Assembly: GCA_902801885.1 (NCBI GenBank)
Contig: CADCJX010000002.1
Span: forward strand, 1-64,000
Reading direction: 5' to 3'
Source of the DNA: an uncultured Bacteroidia bacterium
Lineage (GTDB): Bacteria > Bacteroidota > Bacteroidia > Bacteroidales > UBA932
DNA length: 64,000 bases
Shown: positions 63,456 to 64,000 of the stretch, piece by piece
How the letters are laid out: each line of letters begins with the position of its first letter
Position numbering within the stretch: position 1 is the stretch's first letter
The notes under the pieces: generated by a model
The model's input: the letters and a program-made list of their open reading frames with translations, nothing else
Told to the model about the DNA's origin: nothing
Databases searched by the model: none
Program-made: the position numbers and the translations under genes

Positions 63456-64000
63456 CTATGCCATAGCAGCTTCTACATCGTCAGGCTGGATCGGGAGCCT
63501 GTTTGGTCCGGTCCTGCGGGCACCATCAGCTGTCACGAGCACATCGTCCTCGAGGCGAATGCCTCCGAAGTCGTAGTATTCCTCGAGCTTGTGGTAATTG
63601 ACGAATCCCTTGTCGAGTTTTTCGCTCTTCCACTTCTCTATCAGAGCAGGAATGAAATATATTCCAGGCTCATCTGTAATCACGTTGCCGGGCACGAGCT
63701 TGCGGGCCATCCTGAGGCTGCCCAGGCCAAGCTGGGTCGAGCGCTTCTGGTCCGGATCATAGCCCACCAGATTCTCTCCGAGGTCTTCCATGTCGTGGAC
63801 GTCCAGGCCCATGTTGTGTCCCAGGCCGTGAGGCTGGAACAGGCCGGCGATACCCTCAGCAACCATGTTGTCAAGGTTGCCACGTACGATGTCCAGGGAT
63901 CTGAGGTCCTCGAGCATCAGCCTGGCTACGGCGAGATGGATGTCCCTGTAGGCAACTCCGGGCTTAGTCAGCTTGAAAGCCAGCTCGTTGCAGTCGCAGA
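63456..64000 (-). CDS. M24-family aminopeptidase (Xaa-Pro type), C-terminal part
   Basis: The frame is open to the window edge; only the last 180 codons are seen. KPGVAYRDIHLAVARL precedes GLFQPHGLGHNMGLDVHD, which carries the metal-binding histidine, then ITDEPGIYFIP and GIRLEDDVLVT with the two metal-binding glutamates. These are the pita-bread fold motifs of aminopeptidase P-type enzymes. The N-terminal creatinase-like domain and the two metal aspartates are expected beyond the window. Confidence 0.92.
   Translation of the reverse strand, partial: CDCNELAFKLTKPGVAYRDIHLAVARLMLEDLRSLDIVRGNLDNMVAEGIAGLFQPHGLGHNMGLDVHDMEDLGENLVGYDPDQKRSTQLGLGSLRMARKLVPGNVITDEPGIYFIPALIEKWKSEKLDKGFVNYHKLEEYYDFGGIRLEDDVLVTADGARRTGPNRLPIQPDDVEAAMA

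Overview
This window comes from a Bacteroidota chromosome, most likely an uncultured or host-associated member of the Bacteroidales. The evidence is the promoter style (TTTG, then TAnnTTTG), the families present (DUF3667, DUF3109, DUF4143, S41, S9, M16, SUMF1 and TonB-receptor proteins), many carbohydrate-active enzymes, and the gene order rpsL-rpsG-fusA-rpsJ without tuf. Genes are densely packed and often overlap as TAATG, TGATG or ATGA. Functions are assigned by motif and domain recognition only; no search was run.

Layout. 1-1.2 kb: the end of a DUF4143 ATPase and a TSCPD protein. 1.2-10.5 kb: a minus-strand cell-shape operon (mreB, mreC, mreD, mrdA, rodA) that runs straight into a GH51 arabinofuranosidase, a type-B carboxylesterase and a small secreted protein. 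10.5-19.7 kb: ispD, an Lrp regulator, topA, then a plus-strand wall set (PBP1A, ddl, prmC) and a lipoprotein. 19.7-30.2 kb: a U32 peptidase-like rRNA-modification protein, a TPR protein, an M16-like protein lacking its zinc motif, small conserved proteins, hemW and a beta-lactamase-fold hydrolase. 30.2-41.6 kb: duplicated EEP phosphodiesterases, a ThiL-like protein without its metal ligands, a TPR/HTH regulator, an ECF sigma module, an MGMT-like protein, an S9 peptidase and a GH2 enzyme. 41.7-45.3 kb: the str operon and a CAT-anticodon tRNA. 45.6-56 kb: a small barrel protein, DUF3667, S41, a DUF4421-like protein, a PlpD-like patatin and a LacZ-type GH2. 56-62.9 kb: a minus-strand operon of a tetraheme cytochrome fused to SUMF1, a Tat-exported Gfo/Idh/MocA oxidoreductase, a Tat-exported sugar isomerase-like protein, a HAD phosphatase and a TonB receptor. 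The window ends in DUF456 and the C-terminal part of an M24 peptidase.

The two most interesting signals are these. First, two families of short inverted-repeat elements sit in frame inside genes: a 57-bp element (three copies, two in one gene, present in both orientations relative to its host genes) and a 27-bp element (four clear copies and one degraded). Each copy uses a reading frame that has no stop codon. Second, the cytochrome-SUMF1 fusion operon looks like a periplasmic sugar-oxidation system with its own electron-transfer partner. Other oddities are the pseudoenzyme-like ThiL and M16 proteins, a tRNA with an abnormal T-loop, an S10 operon cut off after rpsJ, and a hairpin at the expected 5' end of the str mRNA.
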